Origin: Bacteroidales bacterium
GTDB lineage: Bacteria; Bacteroidota; Bacteroidia; Bacteroidales; UBA932
DNA length: 45,380 nucleotides
NCBI GenBank assembly: GCA_017480345.1
Contig: JAFVAU010000012.1
Span: 1 to 45,380 of the forward strand
Direction: 5' to 3'
Position 1 is the stretch's first letter, and each line of letters begins with the position of its first letter. Below the pieces are notes generated by a model, which was given only the letters and a program-made list of their open reading frames with translations, did no database searches and had not been told where the DNA came from. The translations under genes were made by a program, and so were the position numbers. Of this stretch, positions 1 to 7,837 are shown piece after piece.

Positions 1-114
1 ACCAATGCGGCGGCGGAGTCGCTTAACTCCAAACTCAAAGGCTTTCGAGCTCAGCTACGAGGAGTATCAGATCTACCATTCTTCATGTACAGAGTCTGTC
101 ACATCTTTGGGTAG
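1..114 (+). CDS. C-terminal fragment of an ISL3-like (ISAon1-type) transposase
   Basis: The window opens inside a reading frame of 37 codons ending in TAG at 112-114. The peptide begins TNAAAESLNSKLKGFRAQ and ends in RVCHIFG, which matches the conserved C-terminal block of DDE transposases of the ISL3/ISAon1 group (NAAAES-N-K-K-FR-Q-RG, then a hydrophobic FF-Y/F-R stretch). The asparagine/glutamate block is part of the last catalytic region of these enzymes. Only the end of the gene is visible, so I cannot tell whether the copy is intact upstream. No inverted repeat marking the right end of the element could be identified with confidence in the following bases. Family assignment rests on remembered motif similarity. 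Confidence 0.7.
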   Translation, partial: TNAAAESLNSKLKGFRAQLRGVSDLPFFMYRVCHIFG

Positions 115-175
115 TCATACCCGGAACTTTGCCGGTGAGCCGTCTTGTTTCATAAGCATATAGGTTAATAATGAA

Positions 176-203
176 AGATTCTTCACTGCGTTCAGAATGA
201 CAG
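176..203 (-). repeat. Dispersed repeat module A (TGTCATTCTGA... type)
   Basis: On the minus strand this reads CTGTCATTCTGAACGCAG followed by TGAAGAATCT. The same module occurs twice inside the OstA-like gene at 40421-40447 and 40481-40507. Its outer parts are inversely complementary enough (AGATTCTTC...GAA) to form a small hairpin. It is a short interspersed repeat without coding capacity. Confidence 0.7.
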
Positions 204-204
204 A

Positions 205-229
205 TACCCGGTCAGGCCGGGTATGACGG
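205..229 (+). repeat. Dispersed repeat module B (CCCGGTCAGGCCGGG hairpin)
   Basis: The core is TACCCGGTCAGGCCGGGTA followed by TGACGG. The arms TACCCGG and CCGGGTA pair into a short hairpin. Nearly the same 25 bases (TGCCCGGTCAGGCCGGGCA, TGACGG) lie inside mutL at 13106-13130, with both arm bases changed so that pairing is kept. It directly follows module A here, so the two may travel together. Confidence 0.7.
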
Positions 230-508
230 AAGGCCCGCCGGGTATAACAACCCCCGCGAAGATCCCGAAGGCCTCGCGTTCGCAACTGAGAAAATATCGG
301 CTAAATAGTGATTCTCACCCCCCCCAGAAACCGGGAGGACGTGTCGGAAACAAGCTTATATGCAGCAAACCCTGCCATTCCGAACAATTCAAGTCGTAAA
401 AATAGCATTTTCCCCGCAATTCTCCAAATTTTGGCAAGGCAACACGACTGTTTCTAAAATGGAAACTGTCGCACGGATGGGATTCTGCAGTCTTCGATAA
501 TAACTGTC

Positions 509-757
509 TTATGCCGGAATGCCGTATTCCAAGATGGTATCGGAGGGGAGATCAACGCGCTCTGTCCAATACACATAGGTACGGGACGAGTCCAAACGGA
601 CATTACGGAACAGGCCATACTCCGTTTCCAGCACACGGAAATCGGCCAAGGTCTTTATATCGTCCTTGACATCATAGGCCACTTTCTTCCCGTTATCAAA
701 TTCTACGAGAAGAATGAAATTATCCAAAGGCTGTATGCTCTTTATTCTGGGTATCAT
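509..757 (-). CDS. DUF2442 domain protein
   Basis: A protein of 82 residues beginning MIPRIKSIQPLD. It shows the DUF2442 pattern: an N-terminal beta-strand region ending FDNGKKVAYDV, then a middle helix (LADFRVLE) and a C-terminal YVYWTERVDLPSDTILEYG block. I chose the start at 757 because its ATG overlaps the TAA of the DUF4160 gene (TAATG), a usual translational coupling arrangement; a longer frame from 799 would overlap that gene by 43 bases. DUF2442 proteins are often encoded beside DUF4160 proteins, and such pairs have been proposed to be toxin-antitoxin-like, but the biochemical role is not established. The pair is noticeably AT-richer than the neighbours, which suggests acquisition by transfer. 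Confidence 0.8.
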   Translation of the reverse strand: MIPRIKSIQPLDNFILLVEFDNGKKVAYDVKDDIKTLADFRVLETEYGLFRNVRLDSSRTYVYWTERVDLPSDTILEYGIPA

Positions 758-1011
758 TATTTCAGCGGTTCCAGCTTGGTAATAATCTGCGTGTTCCACA
801 TTTCAAGAAGGGCTTTATAATTGGTTTCCAGCCACTCCTTTACCATGTTCTGTGCCTTCACAGGAAGGTCACCATCCGTCATTTGAAACGTGTGAATATC
901 AAAGATGCCAACGTATTCGTTATAAATTGCATGGATATGCGCTGGTTCATGTTCTTTGGGCTTGAAGAACATTTTGATAATAATCCCGTAAAATCTACAA
1001 ATCTCCGGCAT
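757..1011 (-). CDS. DUF4160 domain protein
   Basis: An 84-residue protein starting MPEICRFYG. The family signature is seen at about residues 11-33: a hydrophobic strand (GIIIKMFF), then KEHEPAHIHAIYNEY with closely spaced histidines, and a C-terminal helix with KEWLETNYKALLEMW. DUF4160 proteins are small cytoplasmic proteins of unknown activity; the histidine block suggests a metal or nucleic-acid site, but this is inference. The gene is first in a two-gene unit with the DUF2442 gene (one-base overlap) and has its own promoter at 1051-1058. Low GC and closeness to a transposase tail mark it as accessory DNA. Confidence 0.8.
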   Translation of the reverse strand: MPEICRFYGIIIKMFFKPKEHEPAHIHAIYNEYVGIFDIHTFQMTDGDLPVKAQNMVKEWLETNYKALLEMWNTQIITKLEPLK

Positions 1012-1050
1012 GGTTTATAACTTCCTGCATATTAGATGCAAGAACTATGG

Positions 1051-1058
1051 CAAATGTA
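1051..1058 (-). promoter_or_regulatory. -7 promoter motif for the DUF4160-DUF2442 unit
   Basis: Minus strand TACATTTG fits the Bacteroidetes -7 consensus TAnnTTTG. It leaves a leader of about 35 nt before the ATG at 1011. Confidence 0.55.
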
Positions 1059-1100
1059 ACAAATAATCCTGACAAGACAAAATATTGAGTGGGGTAGCCG

Positions 1101-1595
1101 CTAAAACGCGTAAATAATGATGTAAAACAGCATCACGGCGCTGGAAATGAGCTTGATGCCGGTGCCGAACATAAAGCCCAGGAAGGCACCAATGGCCGAT
1201 TTCACGGAGGTCATGGTGTCTTTCCGCGCAAACAGGAGTTCGGCCACGAAGGCGCCCGCCACGGAGCCCAGAATCATGCCCACGGGGGGATAGATGAGGC
1301 CGATGAACAGGCCGATGACGGCCCCCCAGCCGCCGTATTTGGAGCCGCCGGTGACCTTGGTGAACCAGGCCGGCACAAAATAGTCCAGGATGCTCACCGC
1401 AATCACGATGCCCAGCCAGACCAGGAGGAAGGTGGTGCTCATGGGCTCTCCGGCGCCGTTGGTTCCGCCGCCCCAGATATACAGGCACAGCAGGCCCACC
1501 CAGCTCAGGGGAGGCCCGGGCAGGGCCGGCGCCACGGAGCCGATAATGCCCAGTACGCCCAATATGATGGCGGCAACAGCCACAAAAGTTTCCAT
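1101..1595 (-). CDS. DUF456 family membrane protein
   Basis: A 164-residue, strongly hydrophobic protein starting METFVAVAAIILG. About five membrane segments are visible (roughly residues 3-22, 30-42, 54-75, 90-122 and 138-163) with many glycines, including PALPGPPLSWVG after the first segment and YGGWGAVIGLFIGL in the middle. This order of features is that of DUF456 proteins, inner-membrane proteins of unknown function. A much longer open frame runs upstream on the same strand, but it is antisense to the aminopeptidase gene and has no family features, so I start at the METFV methionine. The gene is divergent from the aminopeptidase P gene, with only 48 bases between the start codons. Confidence 0.82.
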   Translation of the reverse strand: METFVAVAAIILGVLGIIGSVAPALPGPPLSWVGLLCLYIWGGGTNGAGEPMSTTFLLVWLGIVIAVSILDYFVPAWFTKVTGGSKYGGWGAVIGLFIGLIYPPVGMILGSVAGAFVAELLFARKDTMTSVKSAIGAFLGFMFGTGIKLISSAVMLFYIIIYAF

Positions 1596-1612
1596 GCTAT
1601 GAAAATATTTTT

Positions 1613-1620
1613 TATCTTTG
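1613..1620 (+). promoter_or_regulatory. -7 promoter motif for aminopeptidase P
   Basis: TATCTTTG. Its position rules out the upstream in-frame ATG at 1599 as a start and supports the ATG at 1644, 23 nt downstream. Confidence 0.6.
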
Positions 1621-1643
1621 AGGAAACAAAAGCCATACCAAAA

Positions 1644-3041
1644 ATGTTCGCTAAAGAAGTATATATCCGCCGTCGCCAGACCTTGCTGGCCAAGATGAGA
1701 GAAGCCGGGCAGTCCGGCCTCATTCTTTTTGTGGGAAATGCCGAGGCCCCGGCCCAGTATAAAGACAACTGTTACAAATGGCGTCAGGACAGCTCCTGGC
1801 TTTACTTCATGGGCCTGGATGAACCCCTGATGGCCGCCGTCCTGGACATTGATTCCGGCAACGAGACCCTTTTTGCCGATGATGTGGAGATAGACGACAT
1901 CATCTGGATGGGCCCCCAGCCGTCGGTCCGCTCCAAGGCCGATGCCGTGGGCCTTGCCCACACGGCTCCCTACGGAGCACTGGGGCAGGCGATAGCGCTG
2001 GCCCGGAAATCGGCCCGGAATATCCATTTCCTGCCGCCGTCCCGTTATTACAACACCCTCAAGCTCATGGAACTGCTGGGTTGCCAGCACATAGAGAAGA
2101 AAGTGTCCGAAGAGCTTGTGAAGGCCGTCATTTCCATGCGGCTTGTGAAGGAAGACATTGAGATAGAGGCCCTTGACGCCGCCTGCGCCCTGGGATACGA
2201 GATGCACTCCGTGGCCCGGGACGCCATTGTGCCCGGCATTGTGGAGCAGGAGATTGTGGGCAAGATGGAGAGCGTGGCCCTGGCCAAGGGCTGGGGCGTC
2301 TCCTTCCCCACCATCCTCACCCAGCACGGGGAAACGCTTCATAATCACGGACATGCCGCGGTGGTGGAGCCCGGCAAACTGATGGTGATAGACGCAGGCG
2401 TGGAAAGCAATGAGCACTATGCATCGGATTTCACCCGCACCTATCCCACCGGCGGCAAGTTCACTGCCAAGCAGCGGGAGATTTACCAGATTGTCTATGA
2501 CTGCAATGAGCTGGCCTTCAGCCTCACGCGTCCCGGCATCACCTACCGGGAGGTGCATCTGGCCACGGCCCGGAGGATGCTGGAGGGGTTATCGGCCCTG
2601 GGCATTGTGAAGGGAGATTTGGACGAGATGGTGGCTTGGGGCATTGCCGGCCTGTTCCAGCCGCACGGCCTGGGCCACAACATGGGCCTGGACGTGCACG
2701 ACATGGAAGACCTGGGAGAAAACCTGGTGGGTTACGACCCCGACCAGACCCGCGCCAAACAGCTGGGCCTGGGCTCCCTGCGCATGGCCCGCCGCCTGGT
2801 CCCCGGCCACGTGATAACGGACGAGCCCGGCATCTACTTCATCCCCGCCCTCATAGAGAAATTCAAGAAGGAAGGCCTGGGCTACGACTTCGTGAACTAC
2901 GCCAAGCTGGAAAGCTACTACGACTTCGGCGGCATCCGCATAGAGGATGACGTGCTGGTAACGGCCGATGGCGCCCGCCGCCTGGGCCCTCGCCGCCTCC
3001 CCGGCAGCCCCGACGACGTAGAGGCCGCCATGGCTCGTTAG
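1644..3041 (+). CDS. pepP: Xaa-Pro aminopeptidase (aminopeptidase P, M24 family)
   Basis: A 465-residue enzyme that removes N-terminal residues preceding proline and uses two metal ions. Residues 1 to about 170 form the aminopeptidase P N-domain (YIRRRQTLLAKM, then SSWLYFMGLDEP). The C-terminal pita-bread domain shows all five metal ligands: D250 in VIDAG, D262 in SDFTRTYP, H345 in HGLGHNMGLDVHD, E394 in TDEPGIY and E434 in GIRIEDDVL. The start at 1644 is chosen because a -7 promoter box lies at 1613-1620. Length is usual for the family. The protein has no signal peptide and is cytoplasmic. It is monocistronic; a palindromic element follows 12 bases after its stop. Confidence 0.93.
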   Translation: MFAKEVYIRRRQTLLAKMREAGQSGLILFVGNAEAPAQYKDNCYKWRQDSSWLYFMGLDEPLMAAVLDIDSGNETLFADDVEIDDIIWMGPQPSVRSKADAVGLAHTAPYGALGQAIALARKSARNIHFLPPSRYYNTLKLMELLGCQHIEKKVSEELVKAVISMRLVKEDIEIEALDAACALGYEMHSVARDAIVPGIVEQEIVGKMESVALAKGWGVSFPTILTQHGETLHNHGHAAVVEPGKLMVIDAGVESNEHYASDFTRTYPTGGKFTAKQREIYQIVYDCNELAFSLTRPGITYREVHLATARRMLEGLSALGIVKGDLDEMVAWGIAGLFQPHGLGHNMGLDVHDMEDLGENLVGYDPDQTRAKQLGLGSLRMARRLVPGHVITDEPGIYFIPALIEKFKKEGLGYDFVNYAKLESYYDFGGIRIEDDVLVTADGARRLGPRRLPGSPDDVEAAMAR

Positions 3042-3052
3042 CCTCCCTAAAA

Positions 3053-3165
3053 TTGGTGACAGCTAACTTCCTAATTCTCATAGACTTGCAGTACATTTCT
3101 CGTTCAAATTTTGAACGAGAAATGTTGTATAAGTGACTATGGGACAATAAGTTAGCTGTCACCAA
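3053..3165. repeat. Long palindromic element, copy 1 (about 110 bp)
   Basis: Outer arms TTGGTGACAGCTAACTT and AAGTTAGCTGTCACCAA are perfect inverted repeats of 17 bases. The centre contains ACATTTCTCGTTCAAA and TTTGAACGAGAAATGT, again a perfect inverted repeat. The stretches between arms and core are imperfectly complementary, so the whole unit could fold into one long hairpin. It separates two co-directional genes (pepP and ahcY). Copy 2 lies at 9316-9423. It could be a terminator-like or MITE-like element. Confidence 0.85.
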
Positions 3166-3210
3166 AAATAAGGGTATCATGCGCCATTAGGGAATGTGGC
3201 GGGTTTTTGT

Positions 3211-3218
3211 TACCTTTG
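3211..3218 (+). promoter_or_regulatory. -7 promoter motif for the ahcY operon
   Basis: TACCTTTG, 21 nt before the ATG at 3240. It excludes the in-frame start at 3207. Confidence 0.6.
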
Positions 3219-3239
3219 CAGACTATAATCTTATGCACT

Positions 3240-4478
3240 ATGGCCAGTCATATTAAAGACATAAGCCTGTGGGAAAACGGAGAACTCAAGCTGGGCTGGG
3301 TGCGCTCCCACATGCCCCTTCTGGACGGCATTCAGAAGGAATTTGAGAAAACGCAGCCTTTCAAGGGCCTCAAGGTGGCCCTGAGCGTGCATCTGGAGGC
3401 CAAGACGGCCCACCTCTGCGAGGTGCTCAAAGCCGGCGGGGCCACCATGTATATCACCGGCTCCAACCCGCTGAGCACCCAGGACGATGTGGCCGCCGCC
3501 CTGGTGCACGAGGGCCTCAATGTTTTTGCCATCCACGGCTGCAACGAGCAGGAATACTTTGATGATATCAGAAAGGTGCTGGAAGTGGGTCCCAACATCA
3601 TCATCGACGACGGGGGAGACCTGGTAACCACCCTTCACAAGGAGTTCCCTCAGCTCATTCCCGGCGTCATTGGCGGCTGTGAGGAAACCACCACCGGCAT
3701 CCTGCGCCTGAAGGCCATGGACGCCGCGGGCGCCCTGCAGTTCCCCATGATGCTGGTGAACGACGCAGACTGCAAGCACCTCTTTGACAACCGCTACGGC
3801 ACGGGCCAGAGCGTGTGGGACGGTATTAACCGCACCACCAACCTCATAGTGGCCGGCAAGAACGTGGTGGTGGCCGGCTATGGCTGGTGCGGCAAGGGCG
3901 TGGCCATGCGGGCCAAAGGGCTGGGTGCAGCGGTGATTGTGACGGAGGTGGACCCCATCAAGGCCATGGAGGCCGTGATGGACGGCTTCAAGGTGATGAC
4001 CATGGAGCAGGCCGCCCCGGTAGGAGATTTCTTCGTGACGGTGACGGGCTGCGAGGACGTGATCGGCCCTTCCCATTTCCTCAAGATGAAGGACGGGGCC
4101 ATCTGCTGCAACGCCGGACACTTTGACGTGGAAGTGGCCGTGGCCAAGCTCAAGGCCATGGCGGTGTCCCATCGGCCCGCCCGCGCCAATATTGAGGCCT
4201 ATACCCTGGAGAACGGAAATAGCGTCTACATCCTTGCAGAAGGCCGATTGGTGAACCTGGCCGCCGGAGACGGCCATCCCGCAGAGATTATGGACATGTC
4301 CTTCGCCATCCAGGCGCTCAGCGCCAAGTACCTGGTGGACAACAAGGGTAAGCTGACGCAGAGACTCAACAATGTGCCTGTGGCCGTGGACCGGGAGGTG
4401 GCCCGCCGGAAACTTGCCCACTGGGGCATCCGGATAGACACCCTCACCCCGGAGCAGGAAAAATACATTTACGGATAA
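3240..4478 (+). CDS. ahcY: Adenosylhomocysteinase (S-adenosylhomocysteine hydrolase)
   Basis: A 412-residue NAD-dependent enzyme that splits S-adenosylhomocysteine into adenosine and homocysteine, relieving product inhibition of SAM-dependent methylation. Visible features: N-terminal substrate domain (GLKVALSVHLEAKTAHL, then TGSNPLSTQDDVAAAL), the DDGGDLV and EETTTGILRL blocks, the NAD-binding glycine motif AGYGWCGKG at about residue 205, the CNAGHFDVEV block, and a C-terminal NAD-contacting tail ending EQEKYIYG. It is shorter than the 430-470 residue forms common in proteobacteria and eukaryotes and lacks their internal insertion, as in archaeal-type enzymes. It is first in an operon; its TAA overlaps the nhaA ATG by one base. 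Confidence 0.95.
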   Translation: MASHIKDISLWENGELKLGWVRSHMPLLDGIQKEFEKTQPFKGLKVALSVHLEAKTAHLCEVLKAGGATMYITGSNPLSTQDDVAAALVHEGLNVFAIHGCNEQEYFDDIRKVLEVGPNIIIDDGGDLVTTLHKEFPQLIPGVIGGCEETTTGILRLKAMDAAGALQFPMMLVNDADCKHLFDNRYGTGQSVWDGINRTTNLIVAGKNVVVAGYGWCGKGVAMRAKGLGAAVIVTEVDPIKAMEAVMDGFKVMTMEQAAPVGDFFVTVTGCEDVIGPSHFLKMKDGAICCNAGHFDVEVAVAKLKAMAVSHRPARANIEAYTLENGNSVYILAEGRLVNLAAGDGHPAEIMDMSFAIQALSAKYLVDNKGKLTQRLNNVPVAVDREVARRKLAHWGIRIDTLTPEQEKYIYG

Positions 4479-5893
4479 TGGCATTGATTCCCATTTACTG
4501 GTGGAACAAAGAGGTCCACAATTTCAAGATTTCCCAGGACAGCTTCCGCAAGCAGCCCTGGGCCAACGGCGTCATCCTGCTGGGCTGCGTGGCCATTGCC
4601 ATGCTGCTGGCCAACCTGCCGTTTACCAAAGATATCTACCACAATTTCCTGCATACAGAGTTCACCATGCACATTGCGTCTCCGGACGGCCTGGTGGACT
4701 GGGTGTTCCCCAAGGACATGACCATGGAGAAGTTCATCAACGACATCCTCATGGTGATTTTCTTCTTTACCGTGGGCCTGGAAATCAAGCGCGAAATGGT
4801 GTGTGGGGAGCTTTCTTCCTTCAAGAAAGCCATCCTGCCAGTGATTGCCGCCTTTGGCGGCGTGGTGATGCCGGCCCTCATCTATACCGTGGTTAACCAC
4901 GGCACGCTGGCTTCTTCCGGCTGGGGCATTCCCACGGCCACGGACATTGCCTTTGCGGTGGGCATCCTCTCCATCCTGGGAGACAAGGTGCCCGTATCCC
5001 TGAAGGTGTTCCTCACGGCCCTGGCCATCGCGGACGACCTCATCGCCATCCTGGTGGTGGCTCTCTTCTATGGCGGCACCATCAACCTGCCCCTGCTGGG
5101 GATAGCTCTGGTGGTAATTCTGTTCGTGGCCATGATGAAGCACCTGGGAGAGAAGCGGATAGGTTTCTACATGATACCGGCCATCCTGGTGTGGTTCCTC
5201 TTCTACTACAGCGGCATCCACGCCACCATGACGGGTGTGGTGATGGCCCTCCTCATCCCCATGGAGGCCCGCTACAACAAGGCCAAGTTCCACCGTCGTG
5301 CCAAAATCCTCTACGACGGCCTGATAGAGGCCGAACAGGTCCAGACCAATGAAGACTTTCCCAACGGTCCGGAGCGCCATCACCTGCGCCGCCTGAGCAG
5401 CCTCACCAAGAAGACCATTCCGCCGTCCTACCGGCTGGAGCACAAGCTCAACCCCATCGTGAACTTTGCCATCATGCCCATCTTCGCCCTGGCCAACGCC
5501 GGCGTGGAGATTACGGACCCGTCCTATTTCAATGTGTTCAAGGGCATAGACCCGGTGCTGGGCAGCGTGGGGCTGGGTATCTTCCTGGGCCTGCTCCTGG
5601 GCAAACCCATCGGCATCACCCTGGCCTCCTGGCTGGCCATCAAGTTCAAGGTGGGCGCCATGCCCTCCAAGGCCAGCTGGCCCATGCTCTTTGCCGTGGC
5701 CTGCCTGGGCGGTATCGGCTTTACCATGAGCATCTTCGTGGATACGCTTTCCTTCGCCGGGGAGGGGATTGACCCGGCCGTTACGCAGCACCTCAGAGAT
5801 GCCGGCAAGATTGCCATCCTGCTGGGCTCCCTGGCCTCCGGCGTACTGGGTTCGCTGCTTATTACCATCGTTGCAAAATTGAAAAAGAAATAA
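4478..5893 (+). CDS. nhaA: Na+/H+ antiporter NhaA
   Basis: A 471-residue inner-membrane antiporter that exports Na+ in exchange for protons. About eleven to twelve hydrophobic segments are seen. The diagnostic ion-site aspartates are present: IPTATDIAFAVG in the fourth segment region, and D186-D187 in ALAIADDLIAIL, matching D163-D164 of the E. coli protein. A polar cytoplasmic loop at about residues 265-320 (HRRAKILYDGLIEAEQ onwards) is longer than in the E. coli protein and is usual in the longer NhaA forms. It overlaps ahcY and fabG by one base each (TAATG), so the three are probably translationally coupled, although the metabolic link is not obvious. Confidence 0.95.
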   Translation: MALIPIYWWNKEVHNFKISQDSFRKQPWANGVILLGCVAIAMLLANLPFTKDIYHNFLHTEFTMHIASPDGLVDWVFPKDMTMEKFINDILMVIFFFTVGLEIKREMVCGELSSFKKAILPVIAAFGGVVMPALIYTVVNHGTLASSGWGIPTATDIAFAVGILSILGDKVPVSLKVFLTALAIADDLIAILVVALFYGGTINLPLLGIALVVILFVAMMKHLGEKRIGFYMIPAILVWFLFYYSGIHATMTGVVMALLIPMEARYNKAKFHRRAKILYDGLIEAEQVQTNEDFPNGPERHHLRRLSSLTKKTIPPSYRLEHKLNPIVNFAIMPIFALANAGVEITDPSYFNVFKGIDPVLGSVGLGIFLGLLLGKPIGITLASWLAIKFKVGAMPSKASWPMLFAVACLGGIGFTMSIFVDTLSFAGEGIDPAVTQHLRDAGKIAILLGSLASGVLGSLLITIVAKLKKK

Positions 5894-6639
5894 TGGGACT
5901 TTTAGACGGAAAAGCCGCCCTCATCACGGGCGCTGCGCGTGGAATCGGCAAGGCCATCGCGCTTAAATTTGCCTCCGAAGGGGCCGATGTGGCCTTTACG
6001 GACCTGGAAATCAACGAGGCTGCCCTCCAGACCATCCGGGAGTTGGAAGCCTTCGGCCACAAGGTGAAGGGATATGCCTCCAACGCGGCCGATTTTGAAG
6101 CCACCCAGCAGGTGGTGGCCCAGGTGGAGAAGGATTTCGGCCGCATTGACATCCTGGTGAACAACGCCGGCATCACCAAGGACGGCCTGGTGATGCGCAT
6201 GAGCGAGCAGCAGTGGGATGCCGTCATTGCCGTGAACATGAAATCGGCCTTTAACTTCCTGCATGCCGTGGTGCCTGTGATGGCCCGCCAGCGCAGCGGA
6301 AGCATCATCAACATGGCTTCCATTGCCGGCCAGACGGGCAACCCCGGGCAGGTGAACTATGCGGCATCCAAGGCCGGCCTCATTGCCATGGCCAAGTCCG
6401 TGGCCAAGGAGATGGGCCCCCGCGGCATCCGCGCCAACGCCATCGCCCCCGGCTACGTTCTCACGGAGATGACGGAAGTGCTGCCGCAGGCCGTGAAGGA
6501 CGAATTCATCAAACTGATCCCGCTCAAACGCGGCGCCACCGTGGAGGAGATTGCCAATACGGCCCTGTACCTGGGCTCGGACCTCTCTTCCTATGTTTCC
6601 GGCCAGGTGATTGCCGTAAACGGCGGAATGTATTGCTAA
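5893..6639 (+). CDS. fabG: 3-oxoacyl-[acyl-carrier-protein] reductase, SDR family
   Basis: A 248-residue short-chain dehydrogenase that reduces 3-oxoacyl-ACP with NADPH in fatty-acid elongation. The Rossmann motif TGAARGIG lies at about residues 12-19, NNAG in the middle, and the catalytic residues are S143 (NMASIAG), Y156 and K160 (NYAASKAG). The C-terminal part (LGSDLSSYVSGQVIAVNGGMYC) closely matches the FabG subgroup. It begins on the TAATG shared with nhaA. Being located away from other fab genes, it might serve another 3-oxoacyl substrate, but the sequence is typical FabG. Confidence 0.9.
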   Translation: MGLLDGKAALITGAARGIGKAIALKFASEGADVAFTDLEINEAALQTIRELEAFGHKVKGYASNAADFEATQQVVAQVEKDFGRIDILVNNAGITKDGLVMRMSEQQWDAVIAVNMKSAFNFLHAVVPVMARQRSGSIINMASIAGQTGNPGQVNYAASKAGLIAMAKSVAKEMGPRGIRANAIAPGYVLTEMTEVLPQAVKDEFIKLIPLKRGATVEEIANTALYLGSDLSSYVSGQVIAVNGGMYC

Positions 6640-6642
6640 GTT

Positions 6643-7566
6643 ATGCGTAAACTGCTATTCCTTCTCCTCTTGCTGGGTTTCCTGAGCCCCCTGAAGGCCC
6701 AGGAGACGCATCTTTTTGCCCATAGAGACACCTGCGACCTGTATTTGGACATCTTCCGTCCGGCCGATGGCGCCCCCACCACCCTCCAGGGCATTCAGAA
6801 GCCGGTGATCCTGCATGTCTTCGGCGGCGGCTTCGTGCAGGGGGAGCGTTCCGGCTCCTTTATCCGCTCGTGGATAGACATTCTGAACAAGGACGGCTAT
6901 ACGGTGGTCACCGTAGATTACCGCCTGGGCATGAAAGGCTATAAGGTAAAGCGCGGCCTCTCCGGCCTCATGAAGGCTTCGGAGCGCTTCGAACTTTCGC
7001 AGGAGGTGGGTAAGGAGGACGTCTTTGCCGCCATCCGTTTCCTGGCCGATAATCCCTCTCTGGGCGTACCAGTGGACAACCTGGTGCTGGCGGGAAGCTC
7101 CGCCGGAGCCATCATCACGCTGGCATCGGCCTTTTCCCTGGCCAACGGGACGGCGGAAGGCCTCCCCGAAGGCTTTGCCCTCAAGGGTGCCATGTCCTTC
7201 GCCGGAGCCATCATCAGCAATTCGGGCTCCCCGCAGTTCAAGGCGGCCCCCTGCCCGCTGCTGCTCATGCACGGAACGGCCGACGGCGCCGTGGCCTACA
7301 ACAAGCTGGCCGTCTTCGGGAAGGGCCTCTGGGGCAGTGACTACCTGGCCCGCCAGCTCAAGCGCAAAGGCTTTGACAACTACTGCATCTACCGTTTCAA
7401 AGACCGTACGCACGACGTGGCGGCCTATCACCATGTTCTCTGGCCCTTGGAGAAGCAGTTCCTGGAAGAGAATGTGATTTTGGGCCACAAGCGCACCGTG
7501 GATGCCGTGGTGGATGACGAGTCCCTTCCCACCTGGGGCGGCATATCCCTGAAGGATATTTATTAG
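6643..7566 (+). CDS. Secreted alpha/beta-hydrolase (esterase/lipase-like)
   Basis: A 307-residue protein with an N-terminal signal peptide (MRKLLFLLLLLGFLSPLKAQ), so it probably acts in the periplasm. The alpha/beta-hydrolase fold is shown by the oxyanion-hole block HVFGGGF, the nucleophile elbow GSSAGA with S153, an acidic region MHGTADGAVAYN and a late histidine in RTHDVAAYHH. This order fits the acetyl-esterase/carboxylesterase group. It starts 3 bases after the fabG stop and is the last gene of the ahcY operon. The substrate cannot be told from the sequence. Confidence 0.8.
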   Translation: MRKLLFLLLLLGFLSPLKAQETHLFAHRDTCDLYLDIFRPADGAPTTLQGIQKPVILHVFGGGFVQGERSGSFIRSWIDILNKDGYTVVTVDYRLGMKGYKVKRGLSGLMKASERFELSQEVGKEDVFAAIRFLADNPSLGVPVDNLVLAGSSAGAIITLASAFSLANGTAEGLPEGFALKGAMSFAGAIISNSGSPQFKAAPCPLLLMHGTADGAVAYNKLAVFGKGLWGSDYLARQLKRKGFDNYCIYRFKDRTHDVAAYHHVLWPLEKQFLEENVILGHKRTVDAVVDDESLPTWGGISLKDIY

Positions 7567-7573
7567 AAATTGT

Positions 7574-7581
7574 TATCTTTG
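7574..7581 (+). promoter_or_regulatory. -7 promoter motif 4 nt before a start codon
   Basis: TATCTTTG, then TGAT, then ATG at 7586. Known Bacteroidetes spacing would place the transcription start at or next to the ATG, so a leaderless mRNA is likely. Confidence 0.6.
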
Positions 7582-7585
7582 TGAT

Positions 7586-7828
7586 ATGGAAAACGTAGAT
7601 CTTGAAATCTGGTGGTCCTCCCTTCCCATCAGCGAGAAGGAACGCATTGCCCTCAAAGGCATCCGCAAAGCCGGCGGGGCCGACGAATCCCAGGCGCAGT
7701 ACCCGGCCTGCACGGCCTGGTGGAACGCCCTGGAAGCAGAGCGCAAACTCTTCATTTACAAGCACTGCGTGCTGGCCCACGGTGACGAAATGAAGGAGTG
7801 GCGGGAAGAAAACCCCTACGGAGATTAG
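7586..7828 (+). CDS. Small conserved protein of unknown function
   Basis: An 80-residue acidic protein starting MENVDLEIWWSSLPISEKE. It has tryptophans at both ends (WW near residue 9, TAWWNALEAERK in the middle, KEWREENPYGD at the end) and looks fully helical, without signal peptide or membrane segment. I do not recognise a characterised family. It has its own promoter with a 4-nt spacer and lies 9 bases upstream of the ComF-like gene, so the two are probably co-transcribed. Confidence 0.7.
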   Translation: MENVDLEIWWSSLPISEKERIALKGIRKAGGADESQAQYPACTAWWNALEAERKLFIYKHCVLAHGDEMKEWREENPYGD

Positions 7829-7837
7829 TTCCTTCCC

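Larger units (their letters stand above)
115..508. other. Gene-free stretch next to the IS tail
   Basis: No credible coding region is seen over these 394 bases. The stretch is less GC-rich than most of the window. It holds two short dispersed repeat modules (176-203 and 205-229), a run of eight cytosines near 318, and several fragments of the type CCGGGTAT/ATACCCGG. It lies between the transposase tail and the 3' end of the DUF2442 gene, which fits insertion-prone accessory DNA. Confidence 0.6.

Noticed and set aside
1596-2558. Long minus-strand open frame continuing upstream of the DUF456 protein
   Set aside because: It is antisense to aminopeptidase P, which has all metal ligands, and shows low-complexity shadow composition rich in Gly and His.
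4469-5791. 440-codon minus-strand open frame
   Set aside because: Antisense shadow of nhaA; no recognisable domain and no promoter.
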